From Altibacter sp. (GTDB lineage Bacteria > Bacteroidota > Bacteroidia > Flavobacteriales > Flavobacteriaceae), in assembly GCA_002696485.1 (NCBI GenBank), contig NZTP01000086.1:1-64000 (forward strand): DNA of 64,000 nucleotides, given 5' to 3'. The notes beneath the pieces were generated by a model. It saw only the letters and a program-made list of their open reading frames with translations. It was not told the DNA's origin and did no database searches. Made by a program: the position numbers and the translations under genes. Below are positions 17,274 to 26,695 of this stretch, piece after piece. Position 1 is the stretch's first letter, and the number at the start of each line of letters is the position of its first letter.

Positions 17274-19145
17274 CTAACGCCCCATATAAACAAGCATTAC
17301 CGAAATATCATTGGGAGAGACTCCGCTAATTCGGCTTGCTTGTGAGACAGTAGTCGGTTTAATTTGTGTTAATTTTTCTCTGGCTTCGTATGACAACGAT
17401 TTAAGGCGGGAATAGTCAAAATTATCCGGAATCTTAATACCCTCCAACCGGTTTAATTTATCAGCATTGTTCTTTTCCTTTTCTATATATCCTGCGTATT
17501 TCACTTGAATCTCGGTTTGTTGAAGTACTTCGTGATCCAAGTTATTTTCTGCCATATACTGCGCTACTTCGTCAATCGTACGCATATCTTCCATAGTGAT
17601 ATTAGGCCTAGAAAAAAGCTTGAACATTTTGTCACTTTGCGAAACCAAGGCAGAATCTCTAGCTTCCAAAATTGGATTTATGACTTCGGGCGTGACACTG
17701 GTATCCTTAAAGAACTGCACAAACGCTTTGGAACGATCTTTCTTATCTTCCATTTTACGCATCCTTTCTTTTGTGGCTAATCCTATCTCAAAAGATTTCG
17801 GCGTAAGTCGAAAATCAGCATTGTCCTGACGTAATAGCGTCCTGTATTCTGCCCGTGAGGTGAACATTCTATACGGTTCTTCTGTTCCTTTAGTAATGAG
17901 ATCGTCTACTAAAACGCCAATATAGGCTTCGTTTCTTTTCAGAATAAAAGGGTCGCGCTCCTGCACTTGTAAGGCAGCATTGATCCCTGCCATAAGTCCT
18001 TGTGAGGCGGCTTCCTCATAGCCTGTTGTACCATTTATCTGTCCGGCAAAATACAAACCGGAAACAATCTTCGTTTCCAAAGTATGCTTTAATTGTGTTG
18101 GCGGAAAGTAGTCGTATTCTATAGCATATCCGGGCCGGAAGAACTTCACTTGTTCAAACCCGGCAACTTCACGTAAGGCTTTAAATTGTACATCTTCCGG
18201 TAATGAAGTAGAAAAACCATTGACGTAATACTCCACCGTATCCCAGCCTTCCGGCTCCACAAAAATCTGATGCCGGTCCTTGTCGGCAAAACGGTTAATC
18301 TTATCCTCAATGGACGGACAGTATCGCGGTCCAATGCTTTGAATTGCGCCATTGAACATTGGAGAACGATCAAAACCCTCCTGTAACAATTCGTGTACAC
18401 GAGTACTTGTATATGTCATGTGGCAAGGCCGTTGCTCCTTTAAGGGCTTCGTAATATCTAAATAAGAAAACTTTTCAGGGTCGTCATCGCCGGGCTGAAT
18501 GATCATTTTGGAAAAATCCAGAGATCTTCCGTCCACGCGTGGCGGGGTTCCTGTCTTCATTCTCCCGGCATCAAAACCGAGATCAACGAGATCCTTGGTA
18601 ATTCCTGTGGCTGCACGTTCACCGGCCCTACCGCCTCCAAACTGCTTTTCACCAATATGAATAAGACCATTTAAAAAAGTACCATTTGTAAGCACGACCG
18701 TCTTTCCCTTAACTTCAAGACCCAACGAGGTTCTTACCCCAATTATACGCCCGTTATCCACTAAAATTCCGGAAACCATCTCTTGGTAAAAATCCAGATT
18801 TTTTGTTTGTTCCAACATGGTACGCCAGGTTTCGGCAAAGCGCATCCGATCACTTTGCACTCTGGGACTCCACATCGCAGGACCTTTGCTCTTATTTAGC
18901 ATTTTAAACTGAATGGCAGTCTTGTCAGATACTATACCACTATAACCGCCCAGCGCATCGATCTCACGAACGATCTGTCCCTTGGCTATTCCGCCCATAG
19001 CAGGATTGCAGGACATTTGTGCAATATTTTGAAGATTCATGGTGATAAGCAGAGTGCTTGACCCCATGTTCGCAGCCGCAGCCGCCGCTTCAGAACCTGC
19101 GTGTCCTCCGCCAACTACTATAACGTCATACTCCTTCTCAAACAT
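17274..19145 (-). CDS. mnmG: tRNA uridine-5-carboxymethylaminomethyl modification enzyme MnmG
   Basis: This FAD-dependent partner of MnmE modifies the wobble uridine (cmnm5U34) of several tRNAs. It has 623 residues with the FAD-binding [10 protein letters not shown] at residues 12-21, the [23 protein letters not shown] signature (about 45-67) containing a conserved Cys, and the [12 protein letters not shown]...[18 protein letters not shown] segment. The ATG is at 19143-19145. A TTG-N18-TATATTTG promoter lies 62 bp upstream, with a parS-type site inside the leader. The usual oriC-side partners rsmG and parAB are not adjacent. Confidence 0.97.
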   Translation of the reverse strand: MFEKEYDVIVVGGGHAGSEAAAAAANMGSSTLLITMNLQNIAQMSCNPAMGGIAKGQIVREIDALGGYSGIVSDKTAIQFKMLNKSKGPAMWSPRVQSDRMRFAETWRTMLEQTKNLDFYQEMVSGILVDNGRIIGVRTSLGLEVKGKTVVLTNGTFLNGLIHIGEKQFGGGRAGERAATGITKDLVDLGFDAGRMKTGTPPRVDGRSLDFSKMIIQPGDDDPEKFSYLDITKPLKEQRPCHMTYTSTRVHELLQEGFDRSPMFNGAIQSIGPRYCPSIEDKINRFADKDRHQIFVEPEGWDTVEYYVNGFSTSLPEDVQFKALREVAGFEQVKFFRPGYAIEYDYFPPTQLKHTLETKIVSGLYFAGQINGTTGYEEAASQGLMAGINAALQVQERDPFILKRNEAYIGVLVDDLITKGTEEPYRMFTSRAEYRTLLRQDNADFRLTPKSFEIGLATKERMRKMEDKKDRSKAFVQFFKDTSVTPEVINPILEARDSALVSQSDKMFKLFSRPNITMEDMRTIDEVAQYMAENNLDHEVLQQTEIQVKYAGYIEKEKNNADKLNRLEGIKIPDNFDYSRLKSLSYEAREKLTQIKPTTVSQASRISGVSPNDISVMLVYMGR

Positions 19146-19156
19146 ATTTCTTATAC

Positions 19157-19172
19157 TGTTCCACGTGGAACA
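19157..19172. other. parS-type partition site (palindromic variant)
   Basis: TGTTCCACGTGGAACA is a perfect palindrome differing from the consensus parS at one base, and it is a common functional variant. It lies in the mnmG leader, 11 bp upstream of the ATG and downstream of the promoter. It is 1.9 kb from the consensus copy at 17252-17267. Confidence 0.8.
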
Positions 19173-19206
19173 TTTCGGTTTACTATCTTATTAAATTTTC
19201 GGGCTG

Positions 19207-19235
19207 CAAATATACTGTAAATTCCTTAGAATCAA
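19207..19235 (-). promoter_or_regulatory. promoter of mnmG
   Basis: On the minus strand TTG (19233-19235), an 18-base spacer and TATATTTG (19207-19214) match the Bacteroidota primary sigma factor consensus. ParB binding at the parS site in the leader could affect expression, but nothing in the sequence proves it. Confidence 0.6.
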
Positions 19236-19270
19236 CACGTTAAAATTATAAAAACTTGATTATCAAGCAG

Positions 19271-19687
19271 CTATAGAAAGGTTCTGGACGCTAATGCTTT
19301 CGTTTCCCGGCTTCGCATCTCATGCTGTTGCTGTTTTGTCTTGTCCTTATACCCGCAAAAATGCAGTATGCCATGTATCATCACTCTGTGAAGCTCGTCT
19401 TCAAAACTATCGGAATATAGAATGGCGTTCTCCTTTACTCGTTCTATCGAGATGTAGATCTCACCGTGCAATTGTTTTCCCAAACTATAGTCGAAACTAA
19501 TAATGTCTGTTAGTGTATCGTGATCCAAATATTCAAGATTGAGGCTCAGCAAAAACGCATCATCACAAAAAACAAAAGAAATATCTCCTTCTTCGCATCC
19601 TTCGGAAATAATCTCCTGCGAGATCCATTGCTGTACCTCTTTAGATTGCGCAATATTGAAATCAGTTTCAGAAAAAAAATCAATCAT
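19271..19687 (-). CDS. ybeY: rRNA maturation endoribonuclease YbeY
   Basis: A 138-residue single-domain metalloprotein for 16S rRNA 3'-end maturation and ribosome quality control. The signature reads HGILHFCGYKD: the first two zinc His are kept, but the third ligand position (H-x3-H-x5-H) is Asp. This form is common in Bacteroidota copies as far as I recall. The preceding TLTDIISFDY segment also fits the family. The ATG (19685-19687) lies inside the end of the upstream DUF4175 gene (8-bp overlap), so translation is probably coupled. Confidence 0.93.
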   Translation of the reverse strand: MIDFFSETDFNIAQSKEVQQWISQEIISEGCEEGDISFVFCDDAFLLSLNLEYLDHDTLTDIISFDYSLGKQLHGEIYISIERVKENAILYSDSFEDELHRVMIHGILHFCGYKDKTKQQQHEMRSRETKALASRTFL

Positions 19688-22600
19688 CTTTTGACTTAAA
19701 ATACAGCTGAACTTTTTCTTTATACTCCTGACGCAAAGGGAGCGACTCTCTATTCAGAATTTCTGCAGCATTAAAATATTTCTTCACCTCATCCGGATTC
19801 AATCGAAGCGTGTTCTCAAAATTATTCCTATTGGTACGAGATTCGCGGCGTGACTCCTGACCCTGTTCAAAATCTGCTTTATCGAGTTTCAGCAGTTCAT
19901 ATTTTAAGTTCAGCATTTTTTCTAGCGTTCGTTGATTGAATCCTTTATCCAAAAGCTGCTGTTCTATATCCTCCATCTTACGAAGCAATTCTCCGCCTTT
20001 TCCATTAAGTCCTTCCTTGCTAAGTTTATCTTGAAGCTGTTGCCGGAGTAATTGTTGTTGTTTATAGATCTCGTAGAGCTCACCATTCATATCTTCACTG
20101 TTCCCTTCTCCATCACCATTCCTACCATTACTTTTGCCTTCTTTTCCATCCTTTCCATCACCATTCCCTTCACCATCTCCTTCACCTTGACCATCCCCTT
20201 CTCCCTGTCCTTGTCCTTCTCCCTCACCTTCACCTTGGCCTTGACCTTCCTTACCCTTTTGCATACCTTCCTTCATTTTATCTCCTAAGCTCTCTTGCTT
20301 CTGAATAATGTCCGGTAGTTGAAATCCGCGGCCCTGACCTTCTCCTTCTCCTTGACCTTGACCTTGACCAGTGCCAGAACCTTGCATTTGCATGGCATTC
20401 TGCATTGAATTAAGCAGTTCGCTTAACAATATTGCGAGTTCATTGGCTCCGGTAACTGTATACTGCTGACTGGCCAATCCCTGTCGCATCTCGTTCTCAG
20501 CAAGCCTTTCCATAGCCTTATCCATATTGTATTGGACCTCAGTGAGCGATTCGTTGATCGCATTGCTAATCATAGGTTGTCGCAATGAAAGGCTAAACAA
20601 GCTGTCGTCAATATGCTGGAAATTCTGTTTTAGATCGTTCTGAATCGTGAGTTTCTTTCCGAAGACAGGATTGCCGTAATCTGTAACTTTGAAGTCCTCC
20701 ATTAAATTCTCCTGCTCAAAAGAGAAAACCACCAAATTATCCAAGATCTGCCGAAGCATTTCCACATCTTCCTGAATGGTTTCCATCTGCCCTGACTGCA
20801 TTTGCATTTGCATCTGCTGCCCCATTTGTTTCATCTTCTTCCCTGCCTTTTTCTGATTTTCTGAAGCGCCCTTCTTGTCTTGCTGTTGTAGTTTATCTGA
20901 AGCCTTTTGCTGCTCCTCATCTACCTGCTTCTCTCCGGATTTATCTTGCGGAATATCCATAGGCTTCTTTAAAGCCTCGTTCTCCTTTTTAAGGGCGTCC
21001 ATCTCCTTCTTATAAGCCTCGAACTTTTCATTGAGTTCCTCTTGCTTCTCTTGGGTGTTCTTATCTTCGGGAGCATCTGCTAATTTTTCCTGTTCCTCCC
21101 CTAGCTTATAGAGTTCTTCTGCCAGCTTCTCTGCCTTCTTGGTAACATAATAACGCTTGGTCAATTCCAACAGTTGTTCCAAGTTCTTCTCTTGATTCTT
21201 GTTTTGCTTGGCTAATTTTTCAAGTTTTTCTGTGAGGTCTTCCTTTCTAATTTTGTCTTGAAGTCGCTCCAGTTCTTCCAGCAGCTTCTCATTTTCCTCC
21301 AGTCGTTCTTCGTTCTCTTCCAATCGTTCCTTCAATTGTTCTTTAAATGCATCCTTTTCTTCATTCTCCGGCTGAAAATTCTCCAAGTTCTCTTTTAGTT
21401 CTTTGGAGAAATTCTTCATCATCTGCTCTTGCTGTTTTTGTTTCTTTATAAAGTTCTCTAGCTTCTTTTTGTCATTCCAGTTGAGTTCGTTCTTCTCTTT
21501 TTGTGTTTTTGAGATATCTTCCAGCTTCTTCTCCTGATCTTTGAGCTCTTCTAACGACTTATCCAAACCTTTAATGGAATTCTCCTGATTTTTCAATTGT
21601 TCATTCTCCAGCTCATCTTTTGTAAGCTTTCGATACGAATACACCCCCGACTTGCTTGATTTAAAATTGTGAATGGCATCATTATCAAACACTTCAAAAT
21701 AATATTCGTACGCCACGCCCTCGGTTAGCGATAATGAACCCGGGAATACGTGTGCAAATTGTTCGAAGTTTGATCTATTTAAAGGCAAATCCCTTGTTTT
21801 CTTAAGTTCTTCTTCGCCTTCGGGATAATAGACAATTCTAAGTTTTGTGAGTCCGTAGTCATCACTTACTCTTCCCAAAAAGAAGAATTGCTGCATATCT
21901 GTACTATCCTGTTTAGACTGCACAGTGATCTCTGGATATTCGTCCTTTATTACCCCTAGGGTAAAAGCAAGATTCTCGTAATTCTTAAGTTGGTTGTTGG
22001 AGGTAGTGATCGCGTAATCAAGTTTTGAAAATACCCCTCTATTGTATGAAAATTGTTCATTCTTTCCTTCAAAAGCATAGATTGTATCTTGGGTTTGAAG
22101 GTGCACAGCGTTTGTGTGTTGTGTTGCCACATTCCACGTAACACGTGTGCCTTCGGGAATTGTGGCATTTCCGGTGCTTTTCACTATCTCATCCCGCTTT
22201 CCGGTATAAGCCGGGTAGTCCAGAACCATTTCAAACCCTGTGAGCGAAGGTGTTTTCACCACAGCTAACGTGTATTCTCTTGAAGTGACCGAATTTGCCG
22301 AGAGTGTAAAATCTATTGCTTCGGAAGGTTGTATGAATGTATATTCAAAATGGCCGGGTGCTGTTTGTTGCAGGTAATACGTCTCATTATTATAGGCAAT
22401 ACTGGCGTTTTCCGGCACAAGCGTCCCTTGCGCGCGCACTTTTAAAGTAAATTGCTTATTTTCAATGGCTTGCAGGGTATCATTCAGAATAAAAAAAGAA
22501 AATGGAGCCGGCGGCTCATAGGCAGTATCGTAATTGACAACCCGTTTATAGCTATTGGAAAAAAGACCTTCTTCTCCTAGTAGAGACACCAAAACAAAAA

Positions 22601-23084
22601 TAAGCACCGGAATGGCAGCGTACTTCAAATACGTTACATTCTTTTTAAAGTTAACGGCTCCCACAAAAGGAATGGGTTGCAGTGCACTTGCTTTTTGGTC
22701 AATGCTGGCGGCAAGCAATTCACTCTCTCGAATGTTTCGGTTGAGTTGAATAACGTTGAGAAGCTTATCGTTCACTTGCGGAAAATAACTCCCAATAATT
22801 TTAGACGCTTCTTCATGTGATATCCCCTGTTGCAACCGAAACAGTTTTGCCAACGGAAAGGCAATAAACCTTATAAACAAGCCAATTTCAACGGCCACAA
22901 AAGTCCAAAACAATACGGTACGCCCGTTAGGACTCAACCACAAGAAATATTCAACCAGCAGGGTAATCAAAAAATACAAAACGCCTATAGCGAAAAAAAG
23001 GATGCTCCCTTTGATCAACTCATTGGTGTAGTATTTTTTAATAAATTGTTCCAGCTTTTGCTGAATAATGCTGAATGAACTCAT
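19680..23084 (-). CDS. DUF4175 family large membrane protein with coiled coils and Gly/Glu/Gln-rich repeats
   Basis: An 1134-residue protein of unknown function. Two membrane segments lie at about 25-75 (SILFFAIGVLYFLITLLVEYF and an adjacent one), and a third at about 150-167. A beta-rich part with Ig-like strands follows (170-480), which would be outside the cytoplasm. Then come about 300 residues of highly charged coiled coil (490-760, runs of EEKDAFKEQLKERLEENEERL type) and Gln/Met-rich helices. Next is a low-complexity stretch of GQGEGEGQG type (about 905-1000), and a last helical part ends QEYKEKVQLYFKSKDD. DUF4175 proteins are typical of Bacteroidota and often have this architecture. 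The start ATG is at 23082-23084. Its 3' end overlaps ybeY. Confidence 0.85.
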   Translation of the reverse strand: MSSFSIIQQKLEQFIKKYYTNELIKGSILFFAIGVLYFLITLLVEYFLWLSPNGRTVLFWTFVAVEIGLFIRFIAFPLAKLFRLQQGISHEEASKIIGSYFPQVNDKLLNVIQLNRNIRESELLAASIDQKASALQPIPFVGAVNFKKNVTYLKYAAIPVLIFVLVSLLGEEGLFSNSYKRVVNYDTAYEPPAPFSFFILNDTLQAIENKQFTLKVRAQGTLVPENASIAYNNETYYLQQTAPGHFEYTFIQPSEAIDFTLSANSVTSREYTLAVVKTPSLTGFEMVLDYPAYTGKRDEIVKSTGNATIPEGTRVTWNVATQHTNAVHLQTQDTIYAFEGKNEQFSYNRGVFSKLDYAITTSNNQLKNYENLAFTLGVIKDEYPEITVQSKQDSTDMQQFFFLGRVSDDYGLTKLRIVYYPEGEEELKKTRDLPLNRSNFEQFAHVFPGSLSLTEGVAYEYYFEVFDNDAIHNFKSSKSGVYSYRKLTKDELENEQLKNQENSIKGLDKSLEELKDQEKKLEDISKTQKEKNELNWNDKKKLENFIKKQKQQEQMMKNFSKELKENLENFQPENEEKDAFKEQLKERLEENEERLEENEKLLEELERLQDKIRKEDLTEKLEKLAKQNKNQEKNLEQLLELTKRYYVTKKAEKLAEELYKLGEEQEKLADAPEDKNTQEKQEELNEKFEAYKKEMDALKKENEALKKPMDIPQDKSGEKQVDEEQQKASDKLQQQDKKGASENQKKAGKKMKQMGQQMQMQMQSGQMETIQEDVEMLRQILDNLVVFSFEQENLMEDFKVTDYGNPVFGKKLTIQNDLKQNFQHIDDSLFSLSLRQPMISNAINESLTEVQYNMDKAMERLAENEMRQGLASQQYTVTGANELAILLSELLNSMQNAMQMQGSGTGQGQGQGEGEGQGRGFQLPDIIQKQESLGDKMKEGMQKGKEGQGQGEGEGEGQGQGEGDGQGEGDGEGNGDGKDGKEGKSNGRNGDGEGNSEDMNGELYEIYKQQQLLRQQLQDKLSKEGLNGKGGELLRKMEDIEQQLLDKGFNQRTLEKMLNLKYELLKLDKADFEQGQESRRESRTNRNNFENTLRLNPDEVKKYFNAAEILNRESLPLRQEYKEKVQLYFKSKDD
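20101..20388. repeat. low-complexity repeats encoding Gly/Gln/Glu/Asp/Asn in the DUF4175 gene
   Basis: Two blocks of imperfect hexameric CTCCTT / CACCTT type repeats (plus strand) encode GEGDGEGNGDGKDG and GQGQGEGEGQGRG-like peptides. Codon variation between units suggests selection for the amino-acid pattern. The blocks are also a likely site for length variation by slippage. Confidence 0.7.
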
Positions 23085-23285
23085 TCGATGGGTTTATAGT
23101 ATCAGAACTTCGAAAGTACAATATTATTTTGTATCAAAAATAGCTCCAAATTACCCCAATTCCTGAAGGATCTGAAATAACTTTTTACCGCTCTGCTCTA
23201 TTTAGACCTTTTTTCCAGGCCTTTATACATTATCCGCATCCTTCAGTCTGCAAGAAAACCTAGACAAGAAGGATGCTTTCCATGG

Positions 23286-23313
23286 TTGTTCTCTTACAGA
23301 ATTAGTACCTTTG
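23286..23313 (+). promoter_or_regulatory. promoter of gltX
   Basis: TTG (23286-23288), 17-base spacer, TACCTTTG (23306-23313), followed by a leader of about 45 bases before the gltX ATG. The rest of the 281-bp gap from the DUF4175 start (23085-23285) shows no gene or structured RNA that I can recognise. Confidence 0.6.
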
Positions 23314-23365
23314 TGCCCTTAATTGTAGTAACCTAAAAAAGATCCCGCAACTGCGGAAAATACCT

Positions 23366-24877
23366 ATGACCCAAAAAGTTCGCGTACGTTTTGCTCCCAG
23401 TCCTACCGGTCCGCTTCACATTGGAGGCGTTCGGACCGCTTTGTTCAATTATCTTTTTGCCAAAAAACACGGAGGAGATTTTCTACTTCGTATTGAAGAT
23501 ACAGATCAATCCCGCTACGTAGAAGGTGCTGAAGCATATATCACGGAAGCTCTAGAGTGGTTGCAGATCCCTTATGACGAAGGGCCGGGTAAGGAAGCTG
23601 GTTACGGTCCTTACCGTCAAAGCGAACGAAAATATCTCTATAAACAATACGCCGATGCCCTTATTGAGTCCGGTGATGCCTATTATGCATTCGATACCGC
23701 CGAGGCTTTGGATGCGCATCGGGCAGCACATGAAGCAGAAGGAAAAACGTTTATCTACAATTGGCATAATAGGACAAAACTCAATAATTCTTTGTCTCTT
23801 TCTGAAGCGGAGGTCCAATCAAAATTGAACGCCGGCGAACCCTATGTTATTCGCTTTAAGTCCCCCGAGAATGAACTACTTCACTTACAAGACAGCATTC
23901 GCGGAACTATGGAAATAGATAGCAGTATTCTGGACGATAAAGTGTTGTTTAAAAGTGATGGTATGCCTACCTATCATTTGGCCAATATCGTAGATGATCA
24001 TCTTATGGAGATCACACATGTGATTCGTGGAGAAGAGTGGTTGCCTTCACTGGCGCTTCACGTGTTGCTGTATCGTGCTTTTGGATGGGACGCGCCTCAA
24101 TTTGCACACCTTCCGCTTATTTTAAAACCCGAGGGAAAAGGGAAGTTGAGCAAACGAGACGGTGACAAGATGGGCTTTCCTGTCTTTCCTTTAGAGTGGA
24201 AAACGACCGAGGGTGAAATCTATTCAGGATACAGGGAAGACGGCTATTTACCCGGGGCTGTCGTCAATATGCTTGCTTTCTTGGGTTGGAACCCCGGAAC
24301 AGAACAGGAGATTTTTAATTTGGAAGAACTCACCGCTGCTTTCGAGCTGGAGCGCGTTAACAAGGCCGGAGCAAAATTTGATCCTGAAAAAACCAAGTGG
24401 TTTCAACACCACTATTTTCAAGCGCTGGACGATGCCATTTTGATGGATTTATTTACAGGCTTTCTGAAGACGAGAGGTATTACCATCCCCGCTAATCTTT
24501 CAACTATTGTGTCGCTTCTGAAAGAGCGTGCAACCTTCGTACCGGATCTCTGGGAACAAGGCAGCTTCTTTTTTGAAGCCCCCTTGTCCTACGATGAAAA
24601 AGCTTCGGCTAAAGCATTTAAGCCCAACACGCCTGAAATTCTTTCAGAAATTATCGCGCTTTTAAAGAGTGAAACAGACTTTTCTGCCCCCAACCTATCC
24701 GATAAAATTAAAGGGTGGATCACACAAAACGATATAGGATTTGGCAATGTAATGATGCCTATGCGACTTGCATTAGTGGGCGAAATGAAAGGTCCCGATG
24801 TGTTTGAGATCGCAGCGATACTCGGTAAGGACGAAACCATTCGTAGGCTTGAAGCAGCAAAAAGCTTTATTGCTTAG
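23366..24877 (+). CDS. gltX: glutamate--tRNA ligase
   Basis: It charges tRNA-Glu. It is a 503-residue class I synthetase with the first signature PSPTGPLHIGG (HIGH motif, residues 11-21), a GEEWLPSLALH segment, and the second signature GKLSKRDGDK (KMSKS equivalent, about residue 257-266). It is followed by the alpha-helical anticodon-binding domain. A separate glnS is present at 27963-29639, so this enzyme does not need to mischarge tRNA-Gln. It stands alone on the plus strand, and its stop overlaps the end of the convergent outer membrane protein gene by 4 bp. Confidence 0.97.
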   Translation: MTQKVRVRFAPSPTGPLHIGGVRTALFNYLFAKKHGGDFLLRIEDTDQSRYVEGAEAYITEALEWLQIPYDEGPGKEAGYGPYRQSERKYLYKQYADALIESGDAYYAFDTAEALDAHRAAHEAEGKTFIYNWHNRTKLNNSLSLSEAEVQSKLNAGEPYVIRFKSPENELLHLQDSIRGTMEIDSSILDDKVLFKSDGMPTYHLANIVDDHLMEITHVIRGEEWLPSLALHVLLYRAFGWDAPQFAHLPLILKPEGKGKLSKRDGDKMGFPVFPLEWKTTEGEIYSGYREDGYLPGAVVNMLAFLGWNPGTEQEIFNLEELTAAFELERVNKAGAKFDPEKTKWFQHHYFQALDDAILMDLFTGFLKTRGITIPANLSTIVSLLKERATFVPDLWEQGSFFFEAPLSYDEKASAKAFKPNTPEILSEIIALLKSETDFSAPNLSDKIKGWITQNDIGFGNVMMPMRLALVGEMKGPDVFEIAAILGKDETIRRLEAAKSFIA

Positions 24878-25548
24878 AAATAGATGACGGCTGCAATAAC
24901 AATGGTGGAGCTGTGGCCTTCAAATTCCATTTCATTATCCTGTAGGGTTTTATCATTTAGATTTCCTAACATATTGGTAACTCCATATTGATAATGCGCA
25001 CTAACACGAAAGTTTTCCAGGCCGCCAGTAATACCGCCCATAACATGAAAATTTATTTTTGATATATCTTGAATATCGCCGGCAGTAAGGGCATCGTAAC
25101 CGCTCACAACATAGTCTTCAAAGGTCTCATCTTTAAGGTTCATTTTGCCGTTGACATTGAGTATGGGGCCAAATTCCAGACTTAGATGATGCTTTATAAT
25201 GTTGTAACTCCCCAAGAAATTGATCTGCGCCGATTGGATCGTGTATTCCAAAGCACGTTGTTGTGCGGTAGTTGGGATCCCCGCGCTAAAAGCATTGATC
25301 TTTACGGTATTATTATAAAAATTGATCCCATAAATAAGATCGAAATTATTACGGAAAGAGCCTCGTGTTGTGAAACCTACCATAAATCCTTCTCCCTGCT
25401 GGGTTTCAAAATTATCTGTATTGATATCGAAAAGGGTCAATCCCCCATTGAGACCTAATCGATTGTATTCTTCATAGTTGCGCTGACTGTGAACATGGTG
25501 AATAATAAGGGCAAAAAAAGTAACAAGAAGAAGGTTTCGTAGACTCAT
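24874..25548 (-). CDS. outer membrane beta-barrel protein, function unknown
   Basis: A 224-residue protein with a signal peptide (about residues 1-21, ending HSQ). The mature part is of alternating hydrophobic character, ending in an aromatic residue (VIAAVIYF), the usual end of an outer membrane barrel. Around eight strands fit an OmpW/PorT-like small barrel. No motif points to a substrate. The gene is convergent with gltX and divergent from the SPFH gene. Confidence 0.7.
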   Translation of the reverse strand: MSLRNLLLVTFFALIIHHVHSQRNYEEYNRLGLNGGLTLFDINTDNFETQQGEGFMVGFTTRGSFRNNFDLIYGINFYNNTVKINAFSAGIPTTAQQRALEYTIQSAQINFLGSYNIIKHHLSLEFGPILNVNGKMNLKDETFEDYVVSGYDALTAGDIQDISKINFHVMGGITGGLENFRVSAHYQYGVTNMLGNLNDKTLQDNEMEFEGHSSTIVIAAVIYF

Positions 25549-25632
25549 AGTTAGGTTCGGTTAATAAGGGGTTAAAAATAGCTTTAATTTCGTATCTTCA
25601 ACGAACTTATTAATTTAATATTTCAAACAACA

Positions 25633-26634
25633 ATGGGTGGTTTTCTAATTTTAATGGTTCCAATAGGGATAGTTCTTTTCTTTTTAATGTTGTCCTCTTT
25701 CTTTATTGTGCGGCAGCAAACAGCGGCTGTCGTTGAGAATTTTGGTCGCTTTAGCAGCATCCGCAACTCCGGACTGCAATTTAAGATCCCTGTGGTACAG
25801 CGTATTGCGGGGCGTATCAATTTAAAGATCCAGCAATTGGATGTATTGGTAGAGACAAAGACAAAGGATGATGTGTTCGTGCGCCTTAAGATCTCGGTAC
25901 AATTTCAGGTTATTAAAGATAAGGTCTACGATGCATTTTATAAGCTTGAGAATCCACACGACCAGATCACATCCTACGTATTCGATGTGGTGCGTGCCGA
26001 AGTGCCAAAGATGAAATTAGATGATGTTTTTGAGCGAAAGGATGATATTGCCATCGCTGTAAAACAAGAATTGAACGATGCCATGATCAATTACGGATAC
26101 GATATCATTAAAACCTTGGTTACCGATATTGATCCCGATGTGCAGGTAAAAGCAGCCATGAACCGTATCAATGCAGCAGAGCGCGAAAAGGTGGCTGCCG
26201 AATACGAAGCGGAGGCCGAACGTATCAAGATCGTAGCCAAAGCAAGGGCTGAGGCAGAAAGCAAGCGGTTGCAGGGACAGGGTATTGCAGATCAGCGACG
26301 AGAGATCGCAAGAGGATTGGAAGAAAGTGTGGACGTATTGAACAATGTAGGTATCAACTCACAAGAAGCTTCGGCCCTTATTGTGGTAACCCAGCATTAT
26401 GATACACTTCAATCCATTGGGGAAGAAACCAATACCAATTTGATACTGCTTCCCAACTCTCCTCAGGGGGGCAGCAATATGCTCAACGATATGATCGCTT
26501 CTTTTGTGGCAAGTAATCAAATAGGTGAACAGATGCGCAAAGAGAATGAAGCAAAGGGTATTGGCAAGACAACCCGGAAGAAAAGGACACCGCCTCCTCC
26601 ACGCGCTGCCGAGGGTGACGATCTAAAATACTAA
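25633..26634 (+). CDS. SPFH/Band 7 (stomatin-like) membrane protein
   Basis: A 333-residue protein with one N-terminal membrane helix (residues 3-26), an SPFH domain (about 28-200, with ENFGRFSSIRNSGLQFKIPVVQRI and KDDVFVRLKISVQFQV) and an Ala/Glu/Arg-rich coiled coil (185-235, KVAAEYEAEAERIKIVAKARAEAE). The tail is Pro/Lys-rich and disordered (310-333). Proteins of this kind form oligomers at membrane microdomains and act as scaffolds. No NfeD partner gene is adjacent. It is monocistronic, ending in a strong terminator. Confidence 0.92.
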   Translation: MGGFLILMVPIGIVLFFLMLSSFFIVRQQTAAVVENFGRFSSIRNSGLQFKIPVVQRIAGRINLKIQQLDVLVETKTKDDVFVRLKISVQFQVIKDKVYDAFYKLENPHDQITSYVFDVVRAEVPKMKLDDVFERKDDIAIAVKQELNDAMINYGYDIIKTLVTDIDPDVQVKAAMNRINAAEREKVAAEYEAEAERIKIVAKARAEAESKRLQGQGIADQRREIARGLEESVDVLNNVGINSQEASALIVVTQHYDTLQSIGEETNTNLILLPNSPQGGSNMLNDMIASFVASNQIGEQMRKENEAKGIGKTTRKKRTPPPPRAAEGDDLKY

Positions 26635-26640
26635 AAAGAA

Positions 26641-26666
26641 AAAAGCCCTTTTTAAAAAGGGCTTTT
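26641..26666. terminator. bidirectional terminator
   Basis: A 26-bp perfect inverted repeat (left arm AAAAGCCCTTTTT) lies between the SPFH gene (+) and the convergent DUF6327 gene (-). The GC core GCCC/GGGC with A and T runs on both sides allows termination in both directions. Confidence 0.85.
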
Positions 26667-26695
26667 AGTATATATAAAGGGAAGACTATTTAATA

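Noticed and set aside
19157..19172. The palindrome before mnmG as an operator of a transcription factor
   Set aside because: The same motif in its consensus parS form occurs on the other side of mnmG where no promoter is needed, so parS explains both better.
20052..20288. Plus-strand frame over the DUF4175 repeats, hydrophobic in appearance
   Set aside because: It is the antisense reading of GEGQG-type repeats, giving a simple Thr/Phe/Leu/Ile pattern, and has no start signal.
23085..23285. Structured leader or T-box before gltX
   Set aside because: No T-box-like motif, and the promoter at 23286-23313 makes a leader of only about 45 bases.
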